NCBI GenBank assembly: GCA_964510345.1 | Contig: CAZEBB010000045.1 | Location: 1 to 12,276, forward strand | DNA from: JAAYQA01 sp964510345 | GTDB lineage: Bacteria > Bacillota > Clostridia > Tissierellales > Peptoniphilaceae | Direction of reading: 5' to 3' | Length of the DNA stretch: 12,276 nt | Translations under genes and position numbers: made by a program | In this document: piece by piece, positions 1 to 7,496 of the stretch | Position numbering within the stretch: the first letter of the stretch is position 1 | How the letters are laid out: every line of letters starts with the position of its first letter | The notes under the pieces: generated by a model | What the model was told of the DNA's origin: nothing | Seen by the model: only the letters and a program-made list of their open reading frames with translations | The model's database searches: none

Positions 1-1013
1 TCGAAAAATTGCGCATCATCACCGGTGCGGAAGATGCGATGGTCGTCAATAACAATGCAGCAGCGGTATTGCTTGTGCTTTCCACTTTGGCGAAAGGCAA
101 AGAGGTCATCACCTCGCGTGGAGAATTGATCGAGATCGGCGGATCGTTTCGGATCCCGGCGGTAATGGAGCAAAGCGGTGCGCGCTTGAAAGAAGTCGGC
201 ACGACGAATAAAACCCATCCGTCGGACTACAGGAACGCCCTGTGTGAAGACACCGGGGCATTGCTCCGCGTCCATACGAGTAATTATCGCGTTATCGGCT
301 TTACCGATGCCGTCACCGTTCCCGAGCTCGTAGAGATCAGAGACAGTTGGGAGAAAGAAACCGGCATTCGCTTGCCGTTAATTGAGGACTTGGGATCGGG
401 CGTACTGGTGGAGTTGTCCCAATATGGACTGCCCGACGAGCCCACCGTACAGGACGCGATCGCATCCGGTATGGATGTGGTCACCTTCTCCGGCGACAAA
501 TTACTGGGAGGTCCACAGGCCGGCATCATCGTCGGGAAGCGTGAGTTTTTAGAAAAAATGCGAAAGAACCAACTGACGCGCGCGCTTCGCGTCGATAAAT
601 TTACGATTGCCGCACTGGAATACACTTGCTCCAAATATCTCGATATGGAAAATGTAACAAAGACGATCCCGACTCTACGGATGCTGTCGGAATCGATGGA
701 ATCGCTGCTGAGTCGTGCAACCGCACTGTCCGACAAGCTGAACGCGGTAGAAGGCGTGACAGCTGATATGATCGATACCGTCTCGCAAGTGGGCGGAGGG
801 TCGCTGCCGGGTACCGAGTTGCCTTCGAAGGCTGTGCGCATTCAGACCGGTGTGACCCCGCAGAAGCTGGAGCGCTGCCTGCGAGCCCAAGCACTTCCCG
901 TCATCGCACGGATACAGGATAATCACGTGTTGTTTGATATTCGCACGGTAGCGGACGATCAGTTGGATGCGCTCTGCGACACTGTTCGCAGCGCACTGGG
1001 TGCCGCGCAATGA
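1..1013 (+). CDS. selA: L-seryl-tRNA(Sec) selenium transferase, 5'-truncated
   Basis: This PLP enzyme converts Ser-tRNA-Sec to selenocysteinyl-tRNA-Sec with selenophosphate in the cytoplasm. The reading frame is open from base 3 with no stop before the window edge. About 337 codons are visible against a family length of roughly 460, so some 120-130 N-terminal residues and the true start lie upstream. Family landmarks seen are VVNNNAAAVLL near the visible start, SRGELIEIGGSFRIP, EVGTTNKTH, VHTSNYRVIGFT, EDLGSG and the PLP-lysine motif SGDKLLGGPQAG, whose lysine codon is at 498-500. The stop TGA overlaps the selB ATG as ATGA, which implies one operon. The family call is very secure; the first ATG-like codon in the window is not the start. 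Confidence 0.96.
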   Translation, partial: EKLRIITGAEDAMVVNNNAAAVLLVLSTLAKGKEVITSRGELIEIGGSFRIPAVMEQSGARLKEVGTTNKTHPSDYRNALCEDTGALLRVHTSNYRVIGFTDAVTVPELVEIRDSWEKETGIRLPLIEDLGSGVLVELSQYGLPDEPTVQDAIASGMDVVTFSGDKLLGGPQAGIIVGKREFLEKMRKNQLTRALRVDKFTIAALEYTCSKYLDMENVTKTIPTLRMLSESMESLLSRATALSDKLNAVEGVTADMIDTVSQVGGGSLPGTELPSKAVRIQTGVTPQKLERCLRAQALPVIARIQDNHVLFDIRTVADDQLDALCDTVRSALGAAQ

Positions 1014-2908
1014 AGCATTTAATCATCGGCACCGCCGGCCATATCGACCACGGAAAGACGACGCTCATTAAAGCCTTAACCGGTCGCGAGACAGACCGTT
1101 TGGAAGAAGAGAAGAAGAGGGGAATCTCCATCGAATTGGGTTTCACCTATTTTGATTTGCCCTCGGGGGTGCGTGCGGGGATCGTCGACGTGCCGGGGCA
1201 CGAGAAATTTATTAAGAATATGCTTGCCGGCGTCGCGGGGATGGACATCGTCATCCTGGTCGTCGCCGCAGACGAAGGCGTCATGGCGCAGACCCGTGAA
1301 CACTTGGAAATCCTCCGTTTTACGGGGATCACACGCGGCATCATCGCGCTCACCAAAGCCGATATGGTAGATGAAGAGTGGCTGGAGATCGCCAAAGAGG
1401 ATGTGATGGAGACGGTCGCCGGCACGTTTTTGGAAGATGCGCCGATCTTTGCCGTGTCCAGCGTAACGGGAGAGGGGATCCCCGCGCTGATCGAAGCGCT
1501 CGATATGATCGCCAAAGATCTGCCCGATCGCACGGAGGATGCGCTCGTACGTTACGGCGTCGACCGCGTGTTCAGCATCTCCGGTTTCGGCACTGTCGTT
1601 ACGGGTACCCTTGTCGCCGGTTCGCTGACCCTCGGGCAGGAAGTGATGATCTATCCTTCCAAGAAAAAAGCAAAGGTCCGCAATCTGCAAGTGCACGACC
1701 AAAACGTCGAGGTCGCTCACGCCGGGCAACGCGTAGCGATCAATCTCGCCGGGATTGGTAAAGACGAGATGGACCGGGGCGACATTCTCTCCAATGTGGA
1801 TGCGCTTGTCAACACGCCGATGCTCGACGTCTCATTGTCGACCGTCGAATTACCGTTCCCGTTAGAAAACCGGACGCGTCTTCGCCTGTATCTCGGTACG
1901 TCGGAGATCCTGTGCCGGTTGGCGCTTTTGGATCGGGATGAACTCAATTCCTTTGAGAGCGGTTATGCACAGCTGCGACTGGAAGAAGAGATAGCCGTTC
2001 AACCCGGCGATCACTTTGTCTTACGGCTGTATTCGCCGTTGATCACCATCGGCGGCGGTGTAATCGTGGACAGCCTGCCCCATAAGAAAAAACGAATCAA
2101 GTCGGGGGAAAGCAATCCGGTCGAAAAGCTGTTTGAAGCCGACCCGGAGGAAGCGCTCATGATCCGCCTACGGGAGATGGAGTCGGAATATCCGACCATC
2201 CAATCGCTGGCCGCTGTATCGGGAGAGAAGATCGAAAAGACCCAGCGGCGCGTCGAAGCGCTGGAAGCTGCCGGTCGCTTACACGTCTTTGAAACCGCCG
2301 ACGGAAAAACCGTCCTCTCCGATGAGAAGATTCAGAGCCTGTCGCAACGAATGAAACAGATGATCGAGACTTACCAGTCTCAATACCCGCTTCGGTTGGG
2401 GATGGCGAAGGAATCACTTCGTTCTTCATTACTCTCGGAGGCGCGCAGCAAAGTCGGAGAAAAAATCTTGCAAGTCATGCTGTCGCAAGGCGAATATCAA
2501 GAAGACTCGGGCATCGTCTCCACAGCGGATTTCACTGCAACGCTTACCGAAGAACAACGGTCGGTACAATCCCTGCTGTTACAAGAAGCTGAGACCCATT
2601 TTGTTCCGCTGAAAGCGGAGGAAATGTCTTTGCCGGCATCGGCCGATACGTGGATCAACGAATTGTTACAGTATATGGTACGAGAAAAACAATTGATCCG
2701 ATTGGAAGATGACATGCTCGTATCCACCCAATTGTTTGAAAGCGGGATCGAACGCATGAAAGAGCTTTTGGCCAAAAATGGAAAGCTGACCGTCGCCGAA
2801 GCGCGAGATACGTTAGACACGAACCGGAAAGTCGCACTGGCGTTGTTATCCGCCATGGATCAACGCAAAATCACAAAAAGAGTCGGAGACGAGCGGGTGC
2901 CCGCATGA
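1010..2908 (+). CDS. selB: Selenocysteine-specific translation elongation factor SelB
   Basis: SelB is the EF-Tu-like GTPase that carries Sec-tRNA-Sec to the ribosome and reads the SECIS hairpin in selenoprotein mRNAs. It has 632 residues, close to the usual 610-640. GTPase motifs are intact: GHIDHGKT (10-17), DVPGH (60-64), TKAD (115-118) and SSVTG (150-154). Domains II and III follow to about residue 360 and include GVDRVFSISGFGTVVTGTL. The C-terminal part, from about 390, has the winged-helix repeats that bind SECIS RNA, including RLGMAKESLRSSL and a final helix-turn-helix with LTVAEARDTL. The start ATG overlaps the selA stop by 4 bases and no strong Shine-Dalgarno precedes it, so translation probably depends on coupling to selA. 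Its own stop overlaps the next gene in the same way. Confidence 0.97.
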   Translation: MKHLIIGTAGHIDHGKTTLIKALTGRETDRLEEEKKRGISIELGFTYFDLPSGVRAGIVDVPGHEKFIKNMLAGVAGMDIVILVVAADEGVMAQTREHLEILRFTGITRGIIALTKADMVDEEWLEIAKEDVMETVAGTFLEDAPIFAVSSVTGEGIPALIEALDMIAKDLPDRTEDALVRYGVDRVFSISGFGTVVTGTLVAGSLTLGQEVMIYPSKKKAKVRNLQVHDQNVEVAHAGQRVAINLAGIGKDEMDRGDILSNVDALVNTPMLDVSLSTVELPFPLENRTRLRLYLGTSEILCRLALLDRDELNSFESGYAQLRLEEEIAVQPGDHFVLRLYSPLITIGGGVIVDSLPHKKKRIKSGESNPVEKLFEADPEEALMIRLREMESEYPTIQSLAAVSGEKIEKTQRRVEALEAAGRLHVFETADGKTVLSDEKIQSLSQRMKQMIETYQSQYPLRLGMAKESLRSSLLSEARSKVGEKILQVMLSQGEYQEDSGIVSTADFTATLTEEQRSVQSLLLQEAETHFVPLKAEEMSLPASADTWINELLQYMVREKQLIRLEDDMLVSTQLFESGIERMKELLAKNGKLTVAEARDTLDTNRKVALALLSAMDQRKITKRVGDERVPA

Positions 2909-3588
2909 AGACGAAATTGTTATTAGCACTACCTGAGGCATCCTATCGCAGTGAATTGGCCTATATTTTTGAAGCCGACGGCTATGAGATCAAACAGGCG
3001 TCGACAATACGCGAGGTCGTACGGTTTGCGGAGAGCCAAGCGGTCGACTTAATCCTCAGTGATATGCGCTATTCGGACGGCACCGGGCTTGTTCTGATCG
3101 AAAAAGTGCGTGAGATGACATCCGCACCGATTATTGTCGTCACCGATATTTCCGAAGATCTTTCCAAGGTGCTCGCCTTGGAGTATGGAGCGGACGACCT
3201 GCTTGTGAAGCCGTTCAATATTTTGGAACTCAAAGCGCGTATGCGCTCGGTTTTGCGCCGGGCCCATACGCCGATCGATCAGGAGAAGCGTTGGGTAGTT
3301 CAAGTTGGAGACCTCACCTTGCGCATTATCGGGAGACAAGTCCAATATAAAGAGACACTGATCGACTTTACCGGCAAGGAATTTGATATTCTGTTGACCC
3401 TGGCATCGGAACCCGGGGAGATTATCAGCCGTCTGAAATTGGCGGAAACGGTCTGGAATGAAGACTATGTCGGCGATATCAGAACCGTCGATGTCCACAT
3501 CAAAAGAATCCGAAAGAAGTTTAAAGATGCGGGGATTACAAAGCCGCCGGTGCAGACCAAGTGGGGCGAGGGGTACTATCTACAATAA
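2905..3588 (+). CDS. OmpR/PhoB-family response regulator, atypical receiver, coupled to selB
   Basis: A 227-residue two-domain protein: an N-terminal receiver (about 1-120) and a C-terminal OmpR-type winged helix (about 130-227) with FTGKEFDILLTLA, the recognition-helix region TVDVHIKRIRKKF and the wing WGEGYYL. The receiver keeps the phospho-acceptor Asp (D53 in ILSDMR), the switch Thr (T80 in VVTD) and the Lys-Pro pair (K102-P103 in LVKPF). The acidic Mg-binding pair expected at positions 9-10 is replaced by Leu-Pro (KLLLALPEA), so ordinary phosphorylation may be impaired. ATGA overlap with selB and a weak ribosome site place it in the sel operon. No histidine kinase gene is present in the window. 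It is presumably a DNA-binding regulator; its targets are unknown, and a role in selenium or sel gene control is only inference. Confidence 0.9.
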   Translation: MKTKLLLALPEASYRSELAYIFEADGYEIKQASTIREVVRFAESQAVDLILSDMRYSDGTGLVLIEKVREMTSAPIIVVTDISEDLSKVLALEYGADDLLVKPFNILELKARMRSVLRRAHTPIDQEKRWVVQVGDLTLRIIGRQVQYKETLIDFTGKEFDILLTLASEPGEIISRLKLAETVWNEDYVGDIRTVDVHIKRIRKKFKDAGITKPPVQTKWGEGYYLQ

Positions 3589-3603
3589 ATGTTTGGTTTC
3601 GAA

Positions 3604-3632
3604 TTGCTTTTATCGGAAAAGTTCCGTATAAT
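3604..3632 (+). promoter_or_regulatory. Promoter of selC (sigma-A type)
   Basis: A TTGCTT -35 box (3604-3609) and a perfect TATAAT -10 box (3627-3632) are separated by exactly 17 bases. Expected transcription start is around 3639-3641, about 10 bases before the tRNA 5' end. It lies just after the response-regulator stop, so selC can be transcribed independently of selAB as well as by read-through. Confidence 0.8.
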
Positions 3633-3649
3633 GAGTAAGATTCCAATTT

Positions 3650-3746
3650 GGGGGTAGATGGGTCCTGGTGGGTCCTCCGGTCTTCAAAACCGGCGCGAGG
3701 GGTTTGTAGCCTCTTGGGTGAGTTCGATTCTCACATACTCCCGCCA
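3650..3746 (+). tRNA. selC: tRNA-Sec (anticodon TCA), 97 nt with encoded CCA
   Basis: The sequence folds as a bacterial selenocysteine tRNA. The anticodon stem is CCGGT/ACCGG (3677-3681, 3689-3693) with loop CTTCAAA; the anticodon TCA is at 3684-3686 and reads UGA. The D arm has the long 6-pair stem expected for tRNA-Sec, GGGTCC pairing with GGGTCC through G-U wobbles around a TGGT loop (3660-3675). The variable arm is long, a 7-pair stem with a 7-base loop (3696-3716). The T arm is GTGAG/CTCAC around TTCGATT (3718-3734). The acceptor pairs 3650-3657 with 3735-3742; pair 4 is G-U and pair 8 is a G-A mismatch. Discriminator G3743 and CCA 3744-3746 are encoded. It sits downstream of selA-selB and has its own promoter. 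Confidence 0.97.
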
Positions 3747-3756
3747 TCTGAGCAAA

Positions 3757-3798
3757 CAAAAAGGAGACGCGTTGCAAGTCAACATGTCTCCTTTTTTG
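3757..3798. terminator. Bidirectional intrinsic terminator between selC and the AlaX gene
   Basis: Stem GGAGAC (3763-3768) pairs with GTCTCC (3786-3791). An inner stem GTTG/CAAC (3771-3774, 3780-3783) closes the loop. The outer stem is extended by A-tract 3758-3762 against T-tract 3792-3797. A T-run follows the stem on both strands, so it can end selC transcription and the convergent alanyl-tRNA editing gene. Confidence 0.88.
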
Positions 3799-3809
3799 TG
3801 TAGTTAATA

Positions 3810-4970
3810 TTACCAACGATTCGTCATCTCTTTCCACAAAGTCTCCGGAAGCGTGGCGTAGGGGCCTTCCAAAAACTGACCGTACCACTCGGCGCCTTTG
3901 CCTCCGCCTTTGAAGTTCTCATCGGCGCGAAGGGTTTCCATATAGGCAGTCACCGCTTCGATGGGTTGCTTCATTTTTACGTACAGCGCGCCTTCCGAGT
4001 TGACCAGCAGGATCAGCTCTTGCGGGAGGTCTTTTGCGAGGTCTCTGAGGGGGAGCGGCGCATTGATATATTGCACCAGCGCTTGGTAGCCGCGGTGGGA
4101 CTGCGTCTTCACCAACAGTGCCGGTCGCAAGGCCTCCATCGTGAGGCGGATCAGATTCTTATTTTCTTTCTCCAACACATCGATCCGATCAATCTGCGTT
4201 TGTACGCGCTTAAATGCATCGGCAGCCGAGGTATTGTAGCGCTCCGCCCATTGCTCTGCGACGGCTCGCAAGCTGTCGTATTCGCGCAAGCAGCGCTTCC
4301 CGGCGATATAGGTGACGCGCAGGTGACCGCGATCCTTTTGCGTCTTCACGATGCGTATCGGTCCGCATTCACACGTATTGGCTACATGCGTACCGCCGCA
4401 TTCCGTTACGGCGATCGTTGGGATATGGATCAGGCGGATCGGCGCTCCGGCTGCCTTTTCCGCTTTCTTCGGGTCCGCATTTTTTGCGATACTTCTGTGG
4501 ATCGGAAGAGCCGATTGGCAGAGTCGATTGGCCAGCTCACACACGGAATGGACGAGCTCCAATGCATTGTGACGGCCGACGGCATCGATGTCGATCGTGG
4601 AGATCTGTTCGCCGATCATGAAGCCTACGGTTTTGATCCCGAATAGCTGATCAAAGATGCCGCTCAGGATATGCTGCGCGGTATGCTGCTGCATATGATC
4701 ATAGCGCCTGTCCCAGTCGAGTTGCATCGTGACGGGGCCTTCCTGCATTTCTTCTGTGACCTGATGTTCGATGACGCCTTGGTTTTCACGGACGTGGATG
4801 ACGTGGATCCCGTCGATTTGCCCGTGATCCTCCGGTTGACCGCCGGATAGATGCGGGTAGAATATCGTCTGATCGAGTTCAACAAAATAAGCATCTTCTT
4901 CCTTGAAGGCGCGAGTGATATTTGCTTTATACTCTTTCAAATAAGGCCATAACAAATAGGATTTTTGCAT
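3810..4970 (-). CDS. Alanyl-tRNA editing protein, long AlaX type with DHHA1-like C-terminus
   Basis: A free-standing relative of the AlaRS editing region, 386 residues. Such proteins hydrolyse Ser- or Gly-tRNA-Ala in trans in the cytoplasm. The N-terminal part (about 1-85) matches the AlaRS C-terminal-catalytic/editing junction, with FYPHLSGGQPEDHG. The zinc site is intact: HTAQH (H96, H100) and CGGTH (C191, H195). A helical, charged linker with coiled-coil character (about 228-282) leads to a C-terminal DHHA1-like part ending in GGGKGAEWYGQ (355-365), the counterpart of the Gly-rich DHHA1 motif. No aminoacylation domain is present, so it is not AlaRS. The start ATG (4968-4970) has a strong AGGAGGAG site 4 bases upstream. 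It is convergent to selC and divergent from comEC. Substrate specificity cannot be read from the sequence. Confidence 0.92.
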   Translation of the reverse strand: MQKSYLLWPYLKEYKANITRAFKEEDAYFVELDQTIFYPHLSGGQPEDHGQIDGIHVIHVRENQGVIEHQVTEEMQEGPVTMQLDWDRRYDHMQQHTAQHILSGIFDQLFGIKTVGFMIGEQISTIDIDAVGRHNALELVHSVCELANRLCQSALPIHRSIAKNADPKKAEKAAGAPIRLIHIPTIAVTECGGTHVANTCECGPIRIVKTQKDRGHLRVTYIAGKRCLREYDSLRAVAEQWAERYNTSAADAFKRVQTQIDRIDVLEKENKNLIRLTMEALRPALLVKTQSHRGYQALVQYINAPLPLRDLAKDLPQELILLVNSEGALYVKMKQPIEAVTAYMETLRADENFKGGGKGAEWYGQFLEGPYATLPETLWKEMTNRW

Positions 4971-4987
4971 AATCTCCTCCTAAGGGC

Positions 4988-5016
4988 ATTTTAACACGGA
5001 AAACCGGTTTCACCAA
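4988..5016 (-). promoter_or_regulatory. Probable promoter of the alanyl-tRNA editing gene
   Basis: On the minus strand TTGGTG (5011-5016) lies 17 bases from TAAAAT (4988-4993), ahead of the strong ribosome site. A perfect 10-base palindrome, AAACCGGTTT (5001-5010), fills part of the spacer, and a second ACCGGT lies at 5031-5036. These could be operator half-sites, but that is a guess. Confidence 0.5.
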
Positions 5017-5064
5017 CAGCTATGATAGCGACCGGTAGCAAAATATGACGGCGATCGTACAGGA

Positions 5065-5073
5065 TGCTATAAT
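5065..5073 (+). promoter_or_regulatory. Extended -10 promoter of comEC-holA
   Basis: TGCTATAAT (5065-5073) is a textbook extended -10 element with no good -35 box upstream. The predicted transcription start (about 5079-5081) falls inside the comEC ribosome binding site, so the leader would be only about 10 bases long. Confidence 0.55.
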
Positions 5074-5090
5074 CGAAAGGGGGGATGCAG

Positions 5091-7496
5091 ATGAAACGAC
5101 CGGTGATCATACTGTTGAGCGCCGCAGCGATCGGCGCACTGTTTGGCTGGACGAGCGAGGCTTCGCTCGTGTTTCTGATCCCGTTTTTTCTTATCACCCT
5201 GATCGCGAATGGTGAAAAGAAGACCCTCGCATTGTTGGGGAGTGTCGTGCTCTTACTGACAGTGCTCCATGCAAGGCAGTTAAAGGAGCCCTCGCGCACC
5301 GAGATGAGCCTAGGGACCACATCAGAGATGACGGCGGTCATCACGGCGCAAAAGAACCCGACTTCCTACACCAAACCGTACATAGCGACGCTGTGGGACG
5401 GGCCATTGGCCGGGGACACCGTCTTGTTGCAAACACAGGCGTCGCAAACAGACCTTCGGGTCGGTCAGGCAATTCGCGGGACGGGCGAGGTGCGACGTGC
5501 GGATCGTACGCAAAACGATGGCCTCTTTTCCTATGGGGACTACGTGAAGCGCAACGGCTGGGACGGTATCGTACATATGCGTGACGGGTATACAGATCTC
5601 GGACTCGCGCCAGACCTCACGCTCACACTTCGTAGGACCTTTCTCGAGGGGATCGATCGAGCGCTGAATGAGCTATTTGACCAACCCTCCGCCCAGCTGA
5701 TGCTGACGGTGTTGACCGCCCGTTCATCGATGGAGCAGGAGACAAAGGACGAATTTCGTGCGCTCGGGATCACGCATCTGCTCGCCGTGTCCGGGTTGCA
5801 CGCGGGGATCCTCTTTGGGCTCACCGTAGGGGTCGGCGGTTTGTGGTTACATAAACGGAATGCTCGCATCGTAGCGCTGATCTTGCTGTGCATCTATGCT
5901 TGGATCATCGGGTTTCCGATCTCTGTCGTGCGTGCGCTGATCATGGCGTTTGTCTTGGTGATGGCCAGAAGCCTCCAAAAACCGTATGATGCCCTCACAG
6001 CGCTTTTCTTCGCTGTGATGCTCATCTTAGTCCTCTTTCCGGGGAGCGTCGTCGACGCAGGATTTCATCTCTCCGTGATGGGCGTCTGGTCGGTCATCTG
6101 GGTGGCGCGCGTCATCGCCAAACGCTACCCCGCGAAGAGCTTCTTGGGAGCATTGCTGCAACAGGCGGCGGCCATCCATATCGGCATACTTCCGCTCATC
6201 CTCTACCACTTCGGCGAATCGCCCGTCATCGGCATCTTGGCGAACTTGATCCTCGTTCCCGTCTTCGGATTGGCCGTCAGTGCGGTAATCCCCGTCCTGT
6301 TACTCTACTTTGTCTTACCGCAAGCCGCACTTGCGATCGCATGGATACCCGCGGCTTTGATTGACGCATTCTTGCTGTTGACGGGTGCACTATCCGCCGT
6401 GCCCGCGCCGGCCATCCGCACAGGTGGCTTTGGCGTAGCCCATGTGCTGTGGAGTTATTTGTTGCTTTACATCGCATTGCGACCGCAGTTGTTGACAGCG
6501 CTCCCTTATCATCTGCGAAGGGGTAGCGTCATCGCGGCGTGTGGAGCACTCATCGCCGCGCCGCTTCTCGCAGCTTCTCATCCGACGACCGTGCTGTTTA
6601 TCGATGTCGGACAGGGCGATGCCATCCTGCTCAAAGATGGAGGCTATTCGTTTATGATCGACACCGGCGGCGAGGGTCGTGAGGGGATGTCCGACAGCTT
6701 TGCGTCCATCGTCCAGCCGTCACTTGCAAGAGAAGGCGTACGGCATCTGGATGGCGTTTTCATTTCCCACTTTGACGCCGATCACTCCGAGAATTTGCAC
6801 GCCTTGATCGAAAGCGTACCGACGGACGCGATTATGATTCCCGCCGGTTTAGCGGAAACGGACGACGCCCGTGCCTTGTTGAATGGGAATGTGCCCGTAA
6901 TAGCGCTAAAAAGTGGAGATCGCCTCCCGCTCCCCGGCGGGCACGCCATCGACGTGCTCTATGCGGCGGAGCGCCGCGAGCCCAATGACTCGCTCGTGCT
7001 TCGCTATCAGGTGGGCGGTACATCCTTTCTATTCACCGGTGACTTAGAAGAAAACGCGGAGCGACAAATTTTGGATCGCTCACTGCAATCGGATATAATC
7101 AAAGTAGGACACCACGGGAGCGCGACCTCAACCTCGCCGGCATTTTTGGATGCCGTACAGCCCAAAACCGCGATCATCAGCGCGGGCTACGGCAACACCT
7201 TCGGGCATCCGCACATCGAAGTGTTGGAGAGACTAACCGACCGTGGGATCGAGCCCTACCGCACCGATAGTTTAGGGAATTTGCGCGTCGAAATAACGCA
7301 GGAAGGATACCGCATAACCGGTTATCCGTCCATGCGGCGAGACCCTGTGGTACTTATGGTATCGATGATCGGTTGGATTCCCATCGCGGGGTGGGTCATC
7401 AGAGAAGGGAGAAGAACAAAGAGTGCAGCGTACCGTCTTTCAGAAAAAACTGTCGCAACGGGCGACATCGGGACTATATATACTCTATGGCAGTGA
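5091..7496 (+). CDS. comEC: ComEC/Rec2-family DNA uptake channel protein
   Basis: An inner-membrane protein that carries single-stranded DNA across the membrane in natural transformation, about 801 residues (the family is usually 700-800). The N-terminus has hydrophobic segments (to about 55), then a DUF4131/OB-like soluble part (about 75-170). The multi-span Competence domain follows (about 195-475), including LTARSSMEQETKDEFRALGI and HLLAVSGLHAG. A C-terminal metallo-beta-lactamase-like domain (about 500-745) carries FIDVGQGDAILL, SHFDADH, VGHHGS and the FGHPH motif. ATG 5091 is preferred to ATG 5085 because the purine-rich ribosome site (5076-5084) is about 6 bases from 5091 but touches 5085. 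After the lactamase domain comes an extra tail with a hydrophobic stretch (VVLMVSMIGWIPIAGWVI) that overlaps holA. Uptake competence is not shown, since comEC is common in species not known to transform. Confidence 0.95.
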   Translation: MKRPVIILLSAAAIGALFGWTSEASLVFLIPFFLITLIANGEKKTLALLGSVVLLLTVLHARQLKEPSRTEMSLGTTSEMTAVITAQKNPTSYTKPYIATLWDGPLAGDTVLLQTQASQTDLRVGQAIRGTGEVRRADRTQNDGLFSYGDYVKRNGWDGIVHMRDGYTDLGLAPDLTLTLRRTFLEGIDRALNELFDQPSAQLMLTVLTARSSMEQETKDEFRALGITHLLAVSGLHAGILFGLTVGVGGLWLHKRNARIVALILLCIYAWIIGFPISVVRALIMAFVLVMARSLQKPYDALTALFFAVMLILVLFPGSVVDAGFHLSVMGVWSVIWVARVIAKRYPAKSFLGALLQQAAAIHIGILPLILYHFGESPVIGILANLILVPVFGLAVSAVIPVLLLYFVLPQAALAIAWIPAALIDAFLLLTGALSAVPAPAIRTGGFGVAHVLWSYLLLYIALRPQLLTALPYHLRRGSVIAACGALIAAPLLAASHPTTVLFIDVGQGDAILLKDGGYSFMIDTGGEGREGMSDSFASIVQPSLAREGVRHLDGVFISHFDADHSENLHALIESVPTDAIMIPAGLAETDDARALLNGNVPVIALKSGDRLPLPGGHAIDVLYAAERREPNDSLVLRYQVGGTSFLFTGDLEENAERQILDRSLQSDIIKVGHHGSATSTSPAFLDAVQPKTAIISAGYGNTFGHPHIEVLERLTDRGIEPYRTDSLGNLRVEITQEGYRITGYPSMRRDPVVLMVSMIGWIPIAGWVIREGRRTKSAAYRLSEKTVATGDIGTIYTLWQ

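Noticed and set aside
284..1010. Several long minus-strand frames opposite selA.
   Set aside because: They are low-complexity shadow frames of a clearly conserved coding sequence.
3966..4646. A 226-codon open frame on the plus strand opposite the alanyl-tRNA editing gene.
   Set aside because: It is antisense to a gene with intact zinc motifs, has no recognisable domain or ribosome site, and its composition looks like a shadow frame.
5085..5090. ATG 5085 as the comEC start.
   Set aside because: It directly abuts the Shine-Dalgarno stretch with no spacing; ATG 5091 is properly spaced.
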